A stretch of 10,927 nucleotides of DNA. Source: Desulfobacteraceae bacterium. Lineage in GTDB: Bacteria; Desulfobacterota; Desulfobacteria; Desulfobacterales; Desulfobacteraceae. The notes beneath the pieces were generated by a model that saw only the letters and a program-made list of their open reading frames with translations, was not told where the DNA came from and made no database searches. Position numbers and translations under genes: made by a program. This document shows, piece after piece, positions 1 to 6,055 of this stretch (within the stretch, counting starts at the first letter, position 1; every line of letters starts with the position of its first letter). The stretch covers positions 1 through 10,927 of the forward strand of contig JAAEMC010000394.1 in assembly GCA_024225895.1 (NCBI GenBank), in the 5' to 3' direction.

Positions 1-893
1 CCGTTAAAGGATTCAAACTCTTTGTTCTGATGCCACCAGGAGCTGCCGTAATTACCCTTGAGATGATCATATTTTTTAAAGGCAGGATAATAGTGGGCAG
101 GCAGCATTTCGCCATGGGTGTAAACATCCACACCTGTTCCCTGGGTCTGTTGTAAAAGCTCTTCCATATCTTTAAGATCGTGGCCGGAAATCAATATTCC
201 CGGATTTGTACCCACACCGATATTGACTTGGGAAAGCTCAGGATGACCATAGGTGCTTGTATTGGCTTCATCAAGGGCTGCCATGGTAGTCACGGCAACT
301 TCGCCTGCCTTGAGCACCTTTCCTACCATTTCATCAACCGACAATTCTTGTGTTGTGGATGCCAGGGCATCATAAAGGAAATCATAGATTTCATCTTTTT
401 CCACCCCAAGCACGGCAGCATGGTCTGCATAGGCTGAAATTCCTTTGAGACCAAGGATAAGCAGTTCGCGAAGGGATCGGACATCCTCATTTTCCGTAGC
501 CAGCACACCAACAGCTTCTGATTTGGCTAAAAAAGTGGAGGAATCATTTGAATACCAGGTGGCGCTTTCATCCAGATCCGAACCGATTGTATCCGATACA
601 CTTTCAAAAAGCTCTTTTTTAACTGCCTGGGCCTTGTTGATCCAGTCGATAAGGTTTTCATCATTAAAATTCGCATTGGTGATGGTGGTAAAAAGTCCTT
701 TGGCTACAAATTCTCCCACATTTTTAGAAATCTGTGCACCTTCTGCCTTGGCCTTGCCGGCAATGACGCTGATTCCCTTAAGGTTATATATTAAAAGATC
801 CTGGAGGTTGGCGGTGTCATTCTCTTTTCCGCACATTCCCTTTACAGTACAACCTGTTCCTTTTGCAGCTTCCTGACATTGAAAACAAAACAT
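1..893 (-). CDS. hcp: Hybrid cluster protein (hydroxylamine reductase), 5' part only
   Basis: Hybrid cluster protein, a cytoplasmic Fe-S enzyme known as a hydroxylamine reductase and nitric oxide reductase in nitrosative-stress defence. The gene starts at ATG 893-891 (minus strand) and runs off the left edge; 297 residues are readable, against roughly 540 usual for the family. The N-terminus has Cys3, Cys6, Cys15 and Cys21 (Cx2Cx8Cx5C), the ligands of the [4Fe-4S] cluster in the anaerobe-type Hcp. Two ligands of the hybrid 4Fe cluster are also visible: His238 in GHDLKD and Glu262 in THGEML. The remaining Cys, Glu and Lys ligands lie outside the window. A good Shine-Dalgarno AAGGAG sits at 907-902 with an 8-nt spacer. 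The gene is divergent from a Crp/Fnr regulator, and an FNR-type palindrome lies about 85-100 nt upstream of the start. The family call is very secure; only the 3' end is unseen. Confidence 0.96.
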   Translation of the reverse strand, partial: MFCFQCQEAAKGTGCTVKGMCGKENDTANLQDLLIYNLKGISVIAGKAKAEGAQISKNVGEFVAKGLFTTITNANFNDENLIDWINKAQAVKKELFESVSDTIGSDLDESATWYSNDSSTFLAKSEAVGVLATENEDVRSLRELLILGLKGISAYADHAAVLGVEKDEIYDFLYDALASTTQELSVDEMVGKVLKAGEVAVTTMAALDEANTSTYGHPELSQVNIGVGTNPGILISGHDLKDMEELLQQTQGTGVDVYTHGEMLPAHYYPAFKKYDHLKGNYGSSWWHQNKEFESFN

Positions 894-915
894 TTTATTT
901 TCTCCTTATTTGGGT

Positions 916-929
916 TTGTTGAAAAACAA
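916..929. promoter_or_regulatory. Possible second, weaker Crp/Fnr-type palindrome
   Basis: TTGTT-GAAA-AACAA has the same 5-4-5 geometry as the main FNR-type site, with a T instead of A at the fourth half-site position. It lies between the candidate promoter and the hcp Shine-Dalgarno, 64 bp centre to centre from the main site, close to six helical turns. It could be a low-affinity operator or chance in an A/T-rich leader. Confidence 0.25.
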
Positions 930-956
930 TTAATCTTTACATCCTGGTGTCAACTT

Positions 957-962
957 ATTATA
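957..962 (-). promoter_or_regulatory. Candidate -10 element for hcp
   Basis: On the minus strand this reads TATAAT, an exact sigma-70 -10 hexamer, about 65 nt upstream of the hcp start. It would put transcription start near 950 and the FNR-type palindrome (979-994) over the -35 region, centred near -36. A competing possibility is a perfect -35 hexamer, TTGACA on the minus strand at 953-948, with a weak -10 (TAATTG, 932-927); the palindrome would then be centred near -66. The sequence alone does not decide between them. Confidence 0.4.
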
Positions 963-978
963 AATTTGGTAAGAATTC

Positions 979-994
979 CTTGATCTGGATCAAG
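979..994. promoter_or_regulatory. FNR/HcpR-type operator palindrome
   Basis: The sequence CTTGATCTGGATCAAG is a perfect inverted repeat apart from the two central bases. It contains the FNR consensus TTGAT-N4-ATCAA exactly (980-993). It lies in the spacer between hcp (minus) and the Crp/Fnr regulator gene (plus), about 85 nt from the hcp start and about 80 nt from the proposed regulator start. The regulator encoded next door has the E-x-x-S-R recognition-helix signature that reads TTGAT half-sites in FNR. Control of both divergent units by that regulator is inference, but the match is specific. Confidence 0.8.
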
Positions 995-1055
995 TAATCA
1001 AGTTTTTGTAAATTTTTTTTATAGCTTTAATCTTTAGACCATGTTGAACGAAGTT

Positions 1056-1061
1056 AAGGAG
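1056..1061 (+). promoter_or_regulatory. Ribosome binding site that sets the regulator start
   Basis: AAGGAG, immediately after the in-frame stop TAA (1055-1057, overlapping). The first start-like codon in the regulator frame downstream is ATC at 1073, 11 nt away. This argues that translation begins about 80 nt before the TTG at 1154, even though no standard start codon is present. Confidence 0.5.
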
Positions 1062-1072
1062 CATTATACGCC

Positions 1073-1747
1073 ATCGAAGCATTAAAAACCATACCACTTT
1101 TTTCAGGACTTTTTGATGATCATCTGGCAAAGATTGATACCATTGCCTCCAGGTTGTTGTTTGATAAAAGCCGAATGATTTTTACCGAAGGTGATAAAGC
1201 GGATGGGTTTTATATTGTTGAAAAAGGAAAGGTAAAAGTATTCAAACTTTCCCTTGATGGCAAAGAGCAGATCCTTCATATTTACGGCCCGGGGAATACA
1301 TTTGGCGAAGTTCCGGTTTTTGAAGGAAAACACTTTCCTGCCTCTGCCATGGCCATTGAAAAATCAACCATCATCTTTCTTGAGCGGAAAAAATTTGTCA
1401 GTGTGCTTACCGAAACACCCCAGTTGGGGATGAATATGCTGGCTGATCTGTCCCGGCGCCTGAGAGAATTTACCATCCAGATTGAAAATTTAAGCTTAAA
1501 AGAGGTCCCGGCAAGACTCGCCGCCTATATACTGACTCTGGCCCGGGAACAACATAATGAAAAACAGGTAACACTGCCCATCTCTAAAGTGCAACTTGCC
1601 AATCTCATCGGAACCACTCCTGAAACCATCTCCAGGATACTGAAAAAAATGGCAGCCTCCTCTTTAATTAAGAGCAAGGCAAAAACAATTATAATTCAAG
1701 ATATGGAAGGGCTTTTGGAACTATCTGCTTCCGGAAGACTTGCCTGA
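1073..1747 (+). CDS. Crp/Fnr-family transcriptional regulator, HcpR-like
   Basis: A Crp/Fnr-type DNA-binding regulator of 224 residues if begun at ATC 1073. The effector-binding beta-barrel covers about residues 20-120, with the conserved turns around GDKADGFYIVEKGKVKVF and GPGNTFGEVPVFEG. A dimerisation helix follows, then a winged HTH with recognition helix TTPETISRILKK, whose E-x-x-S-R matches that of FNR. No cysteine is present, so it cannot hold an FNR-type Fe-S cluster; a heme or other ligand, as reported for HcpR proteins, is possible. The start is odd. The only ATG, GTG or TTG in frame before the barrel is TTG 1154, which lacks a Shine-Dalgarno and would remove the conserved N-terminal helix (IPLFSGLFDDHLAKID). 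AAGGAG at 1056-1061 points to ATC 1073, and a stop lies just upstream at 1055. It is divergent from hcp and overlaps the next gene, so it probably controls hcp and its own operon. Confidence 0.88.
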   Translation: MEALKTIPLFSGLFDDHLAKIDTIASRLLFDKSRMIFTEGDKADGFYIVEKGKVKVFKLSLDGKEQILHIYGPGNTFGEVPVFEGKHFPASAMAIEKSTIIFLERKKFVSVLTETPQLGMNMLADLSRRLREFTIQIENLSLKEVPARLAAYILTLAREQHNEKQVTLPISKVQLANLIGTTPETISRILKKMAASSLIKSKAKTIIIQDMEGLLELSASGRLA

Positions 1748-2966
1748 TCCATATTATATTGTACCCATGGCCAAAAAAGCAGCATACAAAATTTTTGGAA
1801 AGGACCTTGATCCCGGCGCTATCCTGCAAATGGAAGATGCCGTTAGCCTGCCCATATCCGTAAAAGGGGCTCTCATGCCCGATGCCCACCTGGGATACGG
1901 CCTGCCCATCGGCGGGGTGCTGGCGGTGAAGAATGCGGTCATTCCTTATGCAGTGGGTGTGGATATCGCCTGCCGTATGCGCATGAGCATTCTGCCGGTT
2001 CCTTTTGAAGAATTTGAAGGCCACAGGGGCAGCTTTAAGATGGCACTTCAAACCTGTACCCGCTTTGGTGTAGGAGAAGAATATAAAAGACCAAAATCCC
2101 ATGGGGTTATGGATGAAGACTGGTCTTTTTCTAATATTATTCACTCCCTGAAAGACAAGGCTGCCAGGCAGCTGGGCACCAGCGGGTCTGGCAACCATTT
2201 TGCCGAGTTTGGAAATTTGATCCTGCAAAAAGATGGTCTCGGCCTTAAAAAAGGAGAATATATTGCGCTGTTAACCCACTCAGGGTCCAGGGGAACCGGG
2301 GCAAAGATTGCCGATCATTTTTCAAACCTTGCCAAACGAATTCATCCGGAACTGCCCAAAGGTAAAAATAATCTTGCATGGCTGGATATGAACTCCGAAG
2401 AAGGGATCACCTATTTTAAAGCCATGGAGCTCATGGGAAGATATGCGGCTGCCAACCATGAAATCATTCACCAGGCCATCTTAAATACCCTTGGGGAATC
2501 AGCATCGGTTACCATTGAAAACCACCATAATTTTGCCTGGAAGGAAAAAATCGGGTTGCGGGATGTGATTGTCCACCGTAAAGGAGCTACTCCTGCGGCA
2601 AAAGGCGTATTGGGCATTATCCCAGGCTCTATGGCAGATCCGGGATTTGTGGTCCGGGGACTTGGCAATGAAGATGCTATCTGCTCTGCTGCCCATGGTG
2701 CCGGCAGGAGAATGAGCCGGAATGCCGCCATGAAACGATTTAGTTTTAATGATCTGCAACAAATCCTACAAAAAAAGAAGGTCTTTTTGATTTCTGCTGG
2801 ACTGGATGAAATACCCATGGCATATAAAGATATTAAAGTTGTAATGAATCAGCAAAAAGATCTGGTTGAGATCGTAGCCAAGTTCGATCCCAAATTGGTC
2901 AAAATGGCGCCACCCGGCAGAAAAAAACGAAAAAGCAAAAAATATAAACAAAAGAGGAGACGATAG
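1740..2966 (+). CDS. rtcB: RtcB-family RNA ligase
   Basis: RtcB joins RNA 2',3'-cyclic phosphate or 3'-phosphate ends to 5'-hydroxyl ends using GTP and Mn2+, in tRNA splicing or RNA repair. From TTG 1740 the protein has 408 residues. Catalytic motifs are all present: Asp75 and Cys78 (VGVDIACRM), His153 (SGSGNHFAEF), His180 (LTHSGSRGTG), His262/263 (ENHHNFAW), and the guanylated His319 (AAHGAGRRMSR). The N-terminal core MPDAHLGYGLPIGGVLA is also typical. The start is uncertain. TTG 1740 overlaps the regulator stop by 8 nt and would be translationally coupled; ATG 1767, where similarity begins (AKKAAYKIFGKDLDPGA), has no clear Shine-Dalgarno. After the usual C-terminal end (LVKMAPPG) there is an extra, strongly basic tail (residues 393-408) almost entirely of Lys and Arg. 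It sits between the Crp/Fnr regulator and an AOR gene, 38 bp before the latter, in what looks like one transcript. Family certain; in vivo substrate unknown. Confidence 0.93.
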   Translation: MPDPYYIVPMAKKAAYKIFGKDLDPGAILQMEDAVSLPISVKGALMPDAHLGYGLPIGGVLAVKNAVIPYAVGVDIACRMRMSILPVPFEEFEGHRGSFKMALQTCTRFGVGEEYKRPKSHGVMDEDWSFSNIIHSLKDKAARQLGTSGSGNHFAEFGNLILQKDGLGLKKGEYIALLTHSGSRGTGAKIADHFSNLAKRIHPELPKGKNNLAWLDMNSEEGITYFKAMELMGRYAAANHEIIHQAILNTLGESASVTIENHHNFAWKEKIGLRDVIVHRKGATPAAKGVLGIIPGSMADPGFVVRGLGNEDAICSAAHGAGRRMSRNAAMKRFSFNDLQQILQKKKVFLISAGLDEIPMAYKDIKVVMNQQKDLVEIVAKFDPKLVKMAPPGRKKRKSKKYKQKRRR

Positions 2967-3004
2967 TTTTTTATTAACCAACCTCACATGCCAAGGAGGA
3001 TAAA

Positions 3005-4732
3005 ATGGGGAAACTACTAAGAATCAACACAAAAGAAAAAACATTTGCCTTTGAAGAAGTGCCAGATGCGTATGCAGCGCTTGGGGGAAGGGCACTGACA
3101 TCTCAAATGGTTCTCGATGAAGTACCGGCAACCTGCCATCCTTTAGGAAAAAACAACAAACTGATTTTTGCTCCCGGACTTTTGTCAGGCTCTCCGGCAG
3201 CGGATTCAGGAAGGTTATCCGCAGGCGCCAAATCACCGCTGACAGGTGGTATCAAAGAGAGTAACGCCGGCGGACTGGTTTCTCAGAAACTGGCCAAACT
3301 CGGAATCAAGGCCCTGATTCTTGAAGGCAAGCCCGAAGGCAATGACTACAGCATGATCGTCATCAACAACGACGGCGTTGAAATCCTGCCGGCCGGAAAT
3401 CTTGAGAAAAAGGGCAATTATGCGGTCATGGAAGCCATGTGGGACAAATATGGTAAAAACACAGGGGTTTTAAGCATAGGCCAGGCAGGAGAACAATGCC
3501 TGAAAGGGGCCAGCATCAACCAGGCAGACATAAACGGCAGACCTGGCAGGGCCCATGGCAGGGGCGGTTTGGGAGCCGTTATGGGTTCCAAAAGAATCAA
3601 AGCTATTGTGGTGAATGACAAAGGCGCACCCAGGGTTGAACTCCAAGACAAAGACGCCTTTAAAACTGCCAACAAAAGATGGGTTGAAATGCTTCATAAT
3701 CATCCTGTCACCGGCGAAGGGCTTCCTGCTTTAGGAACAGCGGTTCTCGTTAATGTCATCAACGAAGCCGGCGCTTTTCCGACTAAAAATTTTAGATCAG
3801 GCAGGTTTGACCATGCCAAGGATATAAGTGGCGAAACTATAGCTGAAACCATTGAAAAAAGAGGCGGTGTTACCACAGAGCCTTGCCATCCCGGCTGTGT
3901 GATCAAATGCTCTAATGTCTACCACGACAAAGACGGCAAATACCTGACATCAGGATTTGAATATGAGACCATCTGGGCCTTTGGCGCCCATACCACCATT
4001 AAAGAGCTGGATGATATTGCCATGCTGGATAGACTCTGTGATGATTTTGGCCTGGATACCATTGAAATGGGCGTCACCCTTGGTGTTGCCATGGAAGGCG
4101 GCATGATTGAATGGGGAGATGGAAAAACTGCCATTGATCTGCTGGGAAAAGTCGGTGAATATGCGCCGGAAGGAAAGATCATCGGCAATGGTGCTTTGTT
4201 TACAGGCGATGCATTAGGCGTTGACCGGGTACCGGTGGTTAAAAAGCAGGCGCTTCCCGCATATGATCCCAGATCCTGTAAAGGTGTCGGCATCACCTAT
4301 GCCACATCTCCCATGGGCGCAGACCATACTGCAGGCTATGGTGTAACCGCAAATATTTTAGGGGTTGGCGGCACTGTAGATCCCCTTAAAAAAGAAGGCA
4401 ATATCGCCCTTTCCCAGGGACTCCAGGTAGCAACGGCTGCTGTGGATGCTGCAGGGCTCTGCCTCTTTGTTGCCTTTGCGGTTCTGGATAATGAAGACGG
4501 CCTTCAGACTGTGGTGGATATGCTCAATGCCCAATACGGCTTAAGCCTTACCACGGATGATGTCATTGCCCTTGGAAAGGCAATCTTAAATAATGAAAGG
4601 GCCTTTAACAGGAAAGCAGGACTTACTGAAGTAGATGATCAGCTTCCGGAAATGTTCAAGGAAAGTTTTCCGCCCCATAACACAAAGTGGGATTTCTCCA
4701 ATGAGGATTTACAGGAAACCCTTAAATTTTAA
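3005..4732 (+). CDS. Aldehyde:ferredoxin oxidoreductase family protein (tungsten enzyme)
   Basis: An AOR-family oxidoreductase of 575 residues, expected to bind a tungsto- or molybdo-bis-pyranopterin cofactor and one [4Fe-4S] cluster, and to oxidise aldehydes to acids (or reduce acids) with ferredoxin. The N-terminal pterin-binding domain is clear (MGKLLRINT, LGGRALTSQM, FAPGLLSGSPA, RLSAGAKSPLTGGIKESNAGG, GRPGRAHGRGGLGAVMGSK). Cluster ligands appear as Cys294, Cys298 and Cys302 (EPCHPGCVIKCSN) plus Cys486 (AAGLCLF). The motif TSPMGADHTAG (434-444) and the segment GFEYETIWAFG (317-327) are the family's cofactor and active-site regions. The Cys spacing is x3-x3 rather than the x2-x3 of the Pyrococcus AOR. 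A strong Shine-Dalgarno (AAGGAGGA, 2993-3000) precedes the ATG. It is last in the regulator-rtcB-AOR run and is followed by a strong terminator. Physiological aldehyde unknown. No partner ferredoxin gene is in the window. Confidence 0.95.
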   Translation: MGKLLRINTKEKTFAFEEVPDAYAALGGRALTSQMVLDEVPATCHPLGKNNKLIFAPGLLSGSPAADSGRLSAGAKSPLTGGIKESNAGGLVSQKLAKLGIKALILEGKPEGNDYSMIVINNDGVEILPAGNLEKKGNYAVMEAMWDKYGKNTGVLSIGQAGEQCLKGASINQADINGRPGRAHGRGGLGAVMGSKRIKAIVVNDKGAPRVELQDKDAFKTANKRWVEMLHNHPVTGEGLPALGTAVLVNVINEAGAFPTKNFRSGRFDHAKDISGETIAETIEKRGGVTTEPCHPGCVIKCSNVYHDKDGKYLTSGFEYETIWAFGAHTTIKELDDIAMLDRLCDDFGLDTIEMGVTLGVAMEGGMIEWGDGKTAIDLLGKVGEYAPEGKIIGNGALFTGDALGVDRVPVVKKQALPAYDPRSCKGVGITYATSPMGADHTAGYGVTANILGVGGTVDPLKKEGNIALSQGLQVATAAVDAAGLCLFVAFAVLDNEDGLQTVVDMLNAQYGLSLTTDDVIALGKAILNNERAFNRKAGLTEVDDQLPEMFKESFPPHNTKWDFSNEDLQETLKF

Positions 4733-4750
4733 AATTAACCTTTAACGCTA

Positions 4751-4785
4751 AAAGAAAGGGCCTTTTACGGCCCTTTCTTTTTTTT
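4751..4785 (+). terminator. Rho-independent terminator after the AOR gene
   Basis: A perfect 12-bp stem (AAAGAAAGGGCC at 4751-4762 with its complement at 4769-4780) has a 6-nt loop and is followed directly by a run of T to 4785. It begins 18 bp after the AOR stop and ends the regulator-rtcB-AOR transcription unit. The next gene's ATG is at 4791. Confidence 0.93.
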
Positions 4786-4790
4786 ACATT

Positions 4791-5960
4791 ATGCCATTTT
4801 TTATCATTTTTTCATCCTTTCTGCTGTGCATTTACCTTTATACAGGGTTCAGGCTGATTTTCTCCTTGTTTGTGCCAGGGAAACGATGGGTTGCATGGAC
4901 AGGCCTTTTACTTCTTTTGGGCATTCTTATGACCCATATTTATTTTCGCGTAACCTTTATTTTCCCAACCGCGTCCACCATCCTTGCCTGGATCGGCTAT
5001 ACAGGCCTTGGGTGTGTGAGTCTGTTGTTTTGCCTCTCTCTTTTAAGGGATATTGGCATCATCATTTCCCTGGTGATAATAAAAATTGCGCACACTGTTA
5101 AAAAACCCAATCCAAACCAATTGTTCAATGCCCAAAGAAGGGGATTTTTATTCAAAACATCCAGCCTGGGCATTACGGCCTTGGGAGCAGCAGTTTCCGG
5201 GTACGGGCTGCATCACACCCTTAGAACACCTGAAATCGTCTCCATCCCCATCCGGGTAAAAGACAAATATGCCCATATGAAAGGATTAAAAATACTTCAA
5301 TTCTCGGATCTTCATGTTGGACCGACCATTAGAAAACCATTTGTAAAAAGGGTCTGCGATATGATTAAAACCCAACACCCTGATCTGATTGTTTTTACCG
5401 GCGATCTTGCCGATGGTCTGCCGTCTGACCTTGAATACGATATCTCGCCTTTAAAAGAAATTTCCGCACCCATGGGCAAGTACTTTGTTACCGGCAACCA
5501 TGAATATTATTCCGGCGCCACGGCATGGATAAAAAAGGCACAGGATTTGGGCTTTAAAGTACTGCTCAATACTCACCGCACCTTTCAATACAACGGGGGT
5601 ATCTTTACTCTGGCAGGTGTAACAGATATCCATGCAAAAAATTTTTTTAAAGATCAAGCATCTTCGGCAGCCAAAGCATTTGAAAAAAGCCCAAAAAAAA
5701 GTTTTAGAATACTTTTAGCCCATCAGCCCAAAAGCGTATTTCAAACAGCCGGACTTGATGTAGACCTTCAATTGTCAGGCCACACCCACGGGGGACAATA
5801 TTTTCCCTTCAACCTGATGGTCCGGTTGGAGCACCCCTTTGTCAATGGGCTTTACCAGTTCCAGGATACGCAGGTTTATGTCAACCCGGGCACCGGGTAC
5901 TGGGGACCGCCCATTCGTTTGGGTACCACTGGCGAAATTACGCTTTTTACACTTGTTTAA
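4791..5960 (+). CDS. Membrane-anchored metallophosphoesterase (YkuE-like)
   Basis: A calcineurin-like metallophosphoesterase of 389 residues. The N-terminal ~100 residues form three or four hydrophobic membrane segments (about 1-27, 34-53, 63-84, 86-101). Residues 116-140 then read as a twin-arginine-like signal (QRRGFLFKTSS followed by a hydrophobic stretch). The catalytic domain from about 165 has the five expected motifs: D173-x-H175 (FSDLHVG), GDLADG (204-209), GNHE (235-238), His311 (LLAHQP) and GHTHGG (330-335). These bind two metal ions. The domain is most likely outside the cytoplasmic membrane. Related YkuE-type proteins act on phosphoesters or phospholipid head groups; the substrate here cannot be read. 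There is no Shine-Dalgarno, and the ATG is 5 nt past a terminator T-tract. No earlier ATG, GTG or TTG in frame exists before the stop at 4749, and the next Met is residue 47, inside the membrane region. Confidence 0.92.
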   Translation: MPFFIIFSSFLLCIYLYTGFRLIFSLFVPGKRWVAWTGLLLLLGILMTHIYFRVTFIFPTASTILAWIGYTGLGCVSLLFCLSLLRDIGIIISLVIIKIAHTVKKPNPNQLFNAQRRGFLFKTSSLGITALGAAVSGYGLHHTLRTPEIVSIPIRVKDKYAHMKGLKILQFSDLHVGPTIRKPFVKRVCDMIKTQHPDLIVFTGDLADGLPSDLEYDISPLKEISAPMGKYFVTGNHEYYSGATAWIKKAQDLGFKVLLNTHRTFQYNGGIFTLAGVTDIHAKNFFKDQASSAAKAFEKSPKKSFRILLAHQPKSVFQTAGLDVDLQLSGHTHGGQYFPFNLMVRLEHPFVNGLYQFQDTQVYVNPGTGYWGPPIRLGTTGEITLFTLV

Positions 5961-6055
5961 GCCGTTGAAAAACCCCCATGATTGTTTCCAAAAATCTAAT
6001 AATAATGTATGGTCTTCAAAATTAAAACTATTGCCTTGTGCCAAAGGAAAGATGA

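Noticed and set aside
180..876. Plus-strand open frames of 85 and 143 codons opposite hcp
   Set aside because: They lie antisense to the clearly conserved hcp frame and resemble no protein family.
1154..1747. Regulator as a 197-residue protein from TTG 1154
   Set aside because: It would lose the conserved N-terminal helix of the Crp/Fnr fold and lacks a properly spaced Shine-Dalgarno; the longer form is preferred.
1689..2228. 179-codon minus-strand open frame across the regulator/rtcB junction
   Set aside because: It is antisense to two well-conserved genes, with no Shine-Dalgarno and no domain; a shadow frame.
2974..2999. CCTC/GAGG pairing that could hide the AOR Shine-Dalgarno
   Set aside because: Only 4 bp with a 10-nt loop; too weak to claim a regulatory hairpin.
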